Source: an uncultured Scytonema sp. | GTDB lineage: Bacteria; Cyanobacteriota; Cyanobacteriia; Cyanobacteriales; Nostocaceae | Direction of reading: 5' to 3' | NCBI GenBank assembly: GCA_937873135.1 | Contig: CALMVQ010000241.1 | Location: 1-46,143 of the forward strand | Length of the DNA stretch: 46,143 nucleotides | Shown here: piece after piece, positions 43,747 to 46,143 of the stretch | Position numbering within the stretch: position 1 is the stretch's first letter | Layout of the letters: each line of letters starts with the position of its first letter | Made by a program: the position numbers and the translations under genes | Notes under the pieces: generated by a model | Told to the model about the DNA's origin: nothing | The model's input: only the letters and a program-made list of their open reading frames with translations | The model's database searches: none

Positions 43747-44685
43747 ATGCAATGTTTAAAATGTGGGACTACCGTACAGGTTGGCGATCGCTTCTGTGAA
43801 GAATGCGGCACACCTCTAATCGCAAAACCAATTGGATGTGAAAAGTGTGGTGCCCCAACACAACTGATCGATGTTGATGGCTTTTGTTCTCACTGTGGCT
43901 TTCGTCGGGAAAATAGAGAGAATGATAGGTTGGAAATTATACCTTCTCTCAACCTTGCTGGTATAAGCGATCGCGGCTTCAGGCACCACCGTAACGAAGA
44001 CTACGTTGCTTGTGCCCGAGTTGATTATAGAAATGCTTATGTTCTCGTTGTTTGCGATGGTGTATCAAGTTCAGAATCACCCGAATTAGCCGCGAAAGCA
44101 GCTGCTGAAAGCGCATGTAGAACGCTAGCTACTGCTGTAGAGACGCAAAATATTGTACCCCATGATACAATGAATGCCGCAATTACTGAGGCAATGAGTT
44201 CGGTATGTGCTATCCCCTACACGAGAATTGCAGGTGCAGATCCACCATCAACCACAATTGTTGCAGCTCTAGTTGTTGAGCGTACCGCTACTATTGCTTG
44301 GCTGGGTGATAGCCGCGCCTACTGGATTTCTCCAAATGGTTCACAGCAATTAACTCGCGATGATTCTTGGGTGCAAGAAGCTGTAAGCTCAGGTGAAATG
44401 AACGAAGCCGAAGCTATAAAATCACCTCAGGCTCATGCAATTACCCGTTGGTTGGGAGTAGATGCGATCAACGTGGAACCGTCTATAGTCAACTTTAATA
44501 TTCCTGATTCTGGGTATCTACTGCTGTGTACCGATGGATTGTGGAATTACACTGCTGGTACTACACAAATTGAGACTATTGTCAACTCAGATGCAGATAC
44601 GGCTACAATAGCAAGGAGGTTAGTGGAATTTGCTCTACACTCCGGTGGTCACGACAATATTACTGTCGCTGTCTTATCTTTATAA
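43747..44685 (+). CDS. PP2C-type Ser/Thr phosphatase with N-terminal zinc ribbons
   Basis: A 312-residue PP2C (PPM) phosphatase. Two N-terminal zinc ribbons (C3/C6/C17/C20 and C31/C34/C47/C50), of a style shared with the PknG-like kinase at 34706. Then the PP2C core: ISDRGFRHHRNED, D104 in VVCDGVSSSE, D188 in WLGDSRAYW, D263 in LCTDGLWN, and GGHDNITV near the end, giving the metal-binding Asp set. It should reverse phosphorylation by the nearby kinase. It is followed 101 nt later by the VWA gene in the same direction. Confidence 0.93.
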   Translation: MQCLKCGTTVQVGDRFCEECGTPLIAKPIGCEKCGAPTQLIDVDGFCSHCGFRRENRENDRLEIIPSLNLAGISDRGFRHHRNEDYVACARVDYRNAYVLVVCDGVSSSESPELAAKAAAESACRTLATAVETQNIVPHDTMNAAITEAMSSVCAIPYTRIAGADPPSTTIVAALVVERTATIAWLGDSRAYWISPNGSQQLTRDDSWVQEAVSSGEMNEAEAIKSPQAHAITRWLGVDAINVEPSIVNFNIPDSGYLLLCTDGLWNYTAGTTQIETIVNSDADTATIARRLVEFALHSGGHDNITVAVLSL

Positions 44686-44786
44686 GTAATACTCATCACA
44701 GAATCATTCAGAACCTTGCGGTTATTGTACCAGTCCTTTATTCAGATATGGCAAAAAAAGTAGCTTTATTTAAGTAAGAAAATCTT

Positions 44787-46073
44787 ATGACAACCCAATT
44801 CAAAGCGGAAATTTTCCAAAATCAATATTTACCACAGGGGACAAGAGAAGTCCATGCCATTATGACAGTTACGGCTGTTGGTGGCGAAGGAGTGACTGCC
44901 ACTTCTATGGGTAACAAAATGTTTGGGATAATATGTGATATCTCTGGTTCAATGGGGGGTAATAAGATTCATGCAGCAAAGGATGCGATGGTTAAAATCG
45001 TGAATTTGCTGCCTGAAGACACATCTTTCTTCATCGTTACTGGAGCAAGTCTTGCCCAACTGATTTTTCCACTGTCAAAAGCGACTCCTGTAAACAAAGA
45101 ACAAGCGATCGCCGCCATCAAAAAAATATCGGCTGGCGGTGGCACTGTGATTTCTAAGTGGTTATTTGAAGCCCTAAAACAGTTTGAGAAAATGCCGAAT
45201 GCTTTGCGTCAGGCATTGCTGTTGACGGATGGAGAAAATGATGACTCTGATGAAAAGCAACTGAACGACGTTCTACAGGGATGTGAAGGAGTTTTCCAGT
45301 GTGACTGCCGGGGTGTGGGAACTAACTGGCAGGTGAAACAGCTACAAAAAATATCCGCAAAATTACTGGGAACTACCGACATTATCCCCAATGCGGCAAT
45401 GATTGAAGCTGACTTTCGGGCAATTTTAGAGAAAGCCATGAGCAAAAATGTCAGCGATGTGGCGCTGCGCCTGTGGACTCCACAAAGTGCTCAAGTCCTG
45501 TATTGCAAGCAGGTTAGTCCCGATCTTGTAGATCTCAGCAACCGCGCCAAGGTTGTCAAAACCCAAGTTTACGACTATCCGACTGGTGCTTGGGGTAAAA
45601 ACGAGTCTCGCGACTACCACTTCTGCATTCAAGTACAGCCCGGTAATATCGGCGACGAGATGTTGGCGGGTAGGGCGAGTTTAATTTATACAACAAATGG
45701 TGTGGAAACAAAAGTCGCTGAAGCTCGCATTTTGGCTATTTGGACTGACGACGATGCCAAATCGACAAAGATTGATAGAACAGTAGCTCATTATACCGGA
45801 CAAGCTGAACTCGCTCAGTCGATTCAGGAAGGGTTGGAGGCACGCGATCGCGGTTATGTCGAAGTTGCCACTGCCAAGCTGGGAAAGGCAGTTCAACTTG
45901 CTCACGAATCTGGTAACGAAGCCACCGCTAAGTTATTGCGGAAAGTGGTTGAAATCGAAGATGCGGCAACTGGTACAGTGCGGATCAAGCGAGATGTTGC
46001 CAAAGAAGACGCGATGGCATTAGAGACGCGATCAACAAAGACAACTCGTATTCCTAAGTCAGATAATAAGTAA
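44787..46073 (+). CDS. VWA-domain protein
   Basis: A 428-residue soluble protein with a von Willebrand factor A domain. The MIDAS motif D51-x-S-x-S (CDISGSMGGNK) and LLLTDGEND for the fourth coordination position are intact. The middle is beta-rich (about 210-330), and the C-terminus is helical (AELAQSIQEGLEARDRGYVE), ending in a basic tail. Such proteins are commonly partners or substrates in kinase/PP2C clusters. It is probably a scaffold or phosphorylation-controlled binding protein. Confidence 0.9.
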   Translation: MTTQFKAEIFQNQYLPQGTREVHAIMTVTAVGGEGVTATSMGNKMFGIICDISGSMGGNKIHAAKDAMVKIVNLLPEDTSFFIVTGASLAQLIFPLSKATPVNKEQAIAAIKKISAGGGTVISKWLFEALKQFEKMPNALRQALLLTDGENDDSDEKQLNDVLQGCEGVFQCDCRGVGTNWQVKQLQKISAKLLGTTDIIPNAAMIEADFRAILEKAMSKNVSDVALRLWTPQSAQVLYCKQVSPDLVDLSNRAKVVKTQVYDYPTGAWGKNESRDYHFCIQVQPGNIGDEMLAGRASLIYTTNGVETKVAEARILAIWTDDDAKSTKIDRTVAHYTGQAELAQSIQEGLEARDRGYVEVATAKLGKAVQLAHESGNEATAKLLRKVVEIEDAATGTVRIKRDVAKEDAMALETRSTKTTRIPKSDNK

Positions 46074-46143
46074 TACTCATGACCGAATAAGGCAAAAGTT
46101 AAAAGTTAAAAGGCACTCATAAAGAAAAAGAAAAAACGGTTTC

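Overview
The window looks like the chromosome of a filamentous, probably heterocyst-forming cyanobacterium. The reasons are the frequent GCGATCGC (HIP1) octamers, heptanucleotide tandem repeats between genes (2701-2877, 33192-33265), a cyanobacterial-type MnmA, small cyanobacteria-specific proteins, and a PknG/PP2C/VWA phosphorylation cluster. This assignment is inferred from sequence style; no marker gene such as rRNA is present.

Layout. 24-3666: an ABC1/UbiB-type kinase, then an ABC-2 exporter ATPase and permease. 3798-13626: mixed accessory and housekeeping genes, including a P-loop ATPase with a PD-(D/E)XK domain, an alpha/beta hydrolase, a small conserved protein, two VapBC-type toxin-antitoxin pairs, a ROK sugar kinase, a secreted DUF1400-SGNH fusion, a degenerate tRNA-Lys(CTT), an hsdM remnant and a secreted SPOR-like protein. 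13974-15023: mnmA. 15324-32421: a large defence-type island. 33266-46073: a Ser/Thr phosphorylation cluster (helical protein, PknG-like kinase, PP2C, VWA protein). A second accessory block of CHAT-TIR protein, methyltransferase and decaying toxin-antitoxin genes splits it between 36881 and 43746.

The island is the main point of interest. Its left arm (+ strand) has two proteins I do not recognise, followed by a DUF1998-type DEAD/DEAH helicase that is frameshifted and seems to lack helicase motif IV. Its right arm (- strand) reads: GNAT-TGT fusion resembling DpdA (7-deazaguanine DNA transglycosylase), a winged-helix protein coupled to it by an ATGA overlap, a 1298-residue ATPase/coiled-coil protein, another probable winged-helix protein, a small AAA ATPase with the same Walker A core, and a phosphoribosyltransferase-like protein of the conflict-system type. 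A TGT-like base exchanger and a PRTase-like protein in one operon with two ATPases suggest nucleic-acid base modification or nucleotide-based defence. The activity is inferred.

The island is bracketed by direct repeats of the mnmA 3' end. The left copy is the intact gene end (14764-15021). The right copy (32753-33185) is nearly identical but split by a 175-bp nested-palindrome element, and beside it lie an IS66 transposase relic and a chimeric relic of the first island gene. This looks like the scar of a recent duplication or integration event, and recombination between the copies could in principle remove the island.

Miniature elements are common. A 112-114 bp family with ACTAGT ends occurs at 5411 and 43024, the second copy splitting a nuclease-like gene. 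A 65-bp palindromic family occurs at 2747 and 34485, the second copy supplying the end of a protein. Many accessory genes are broken: hsdM, helicase, nuclease, papain-fold toxin and immunity protein, and ParDE.
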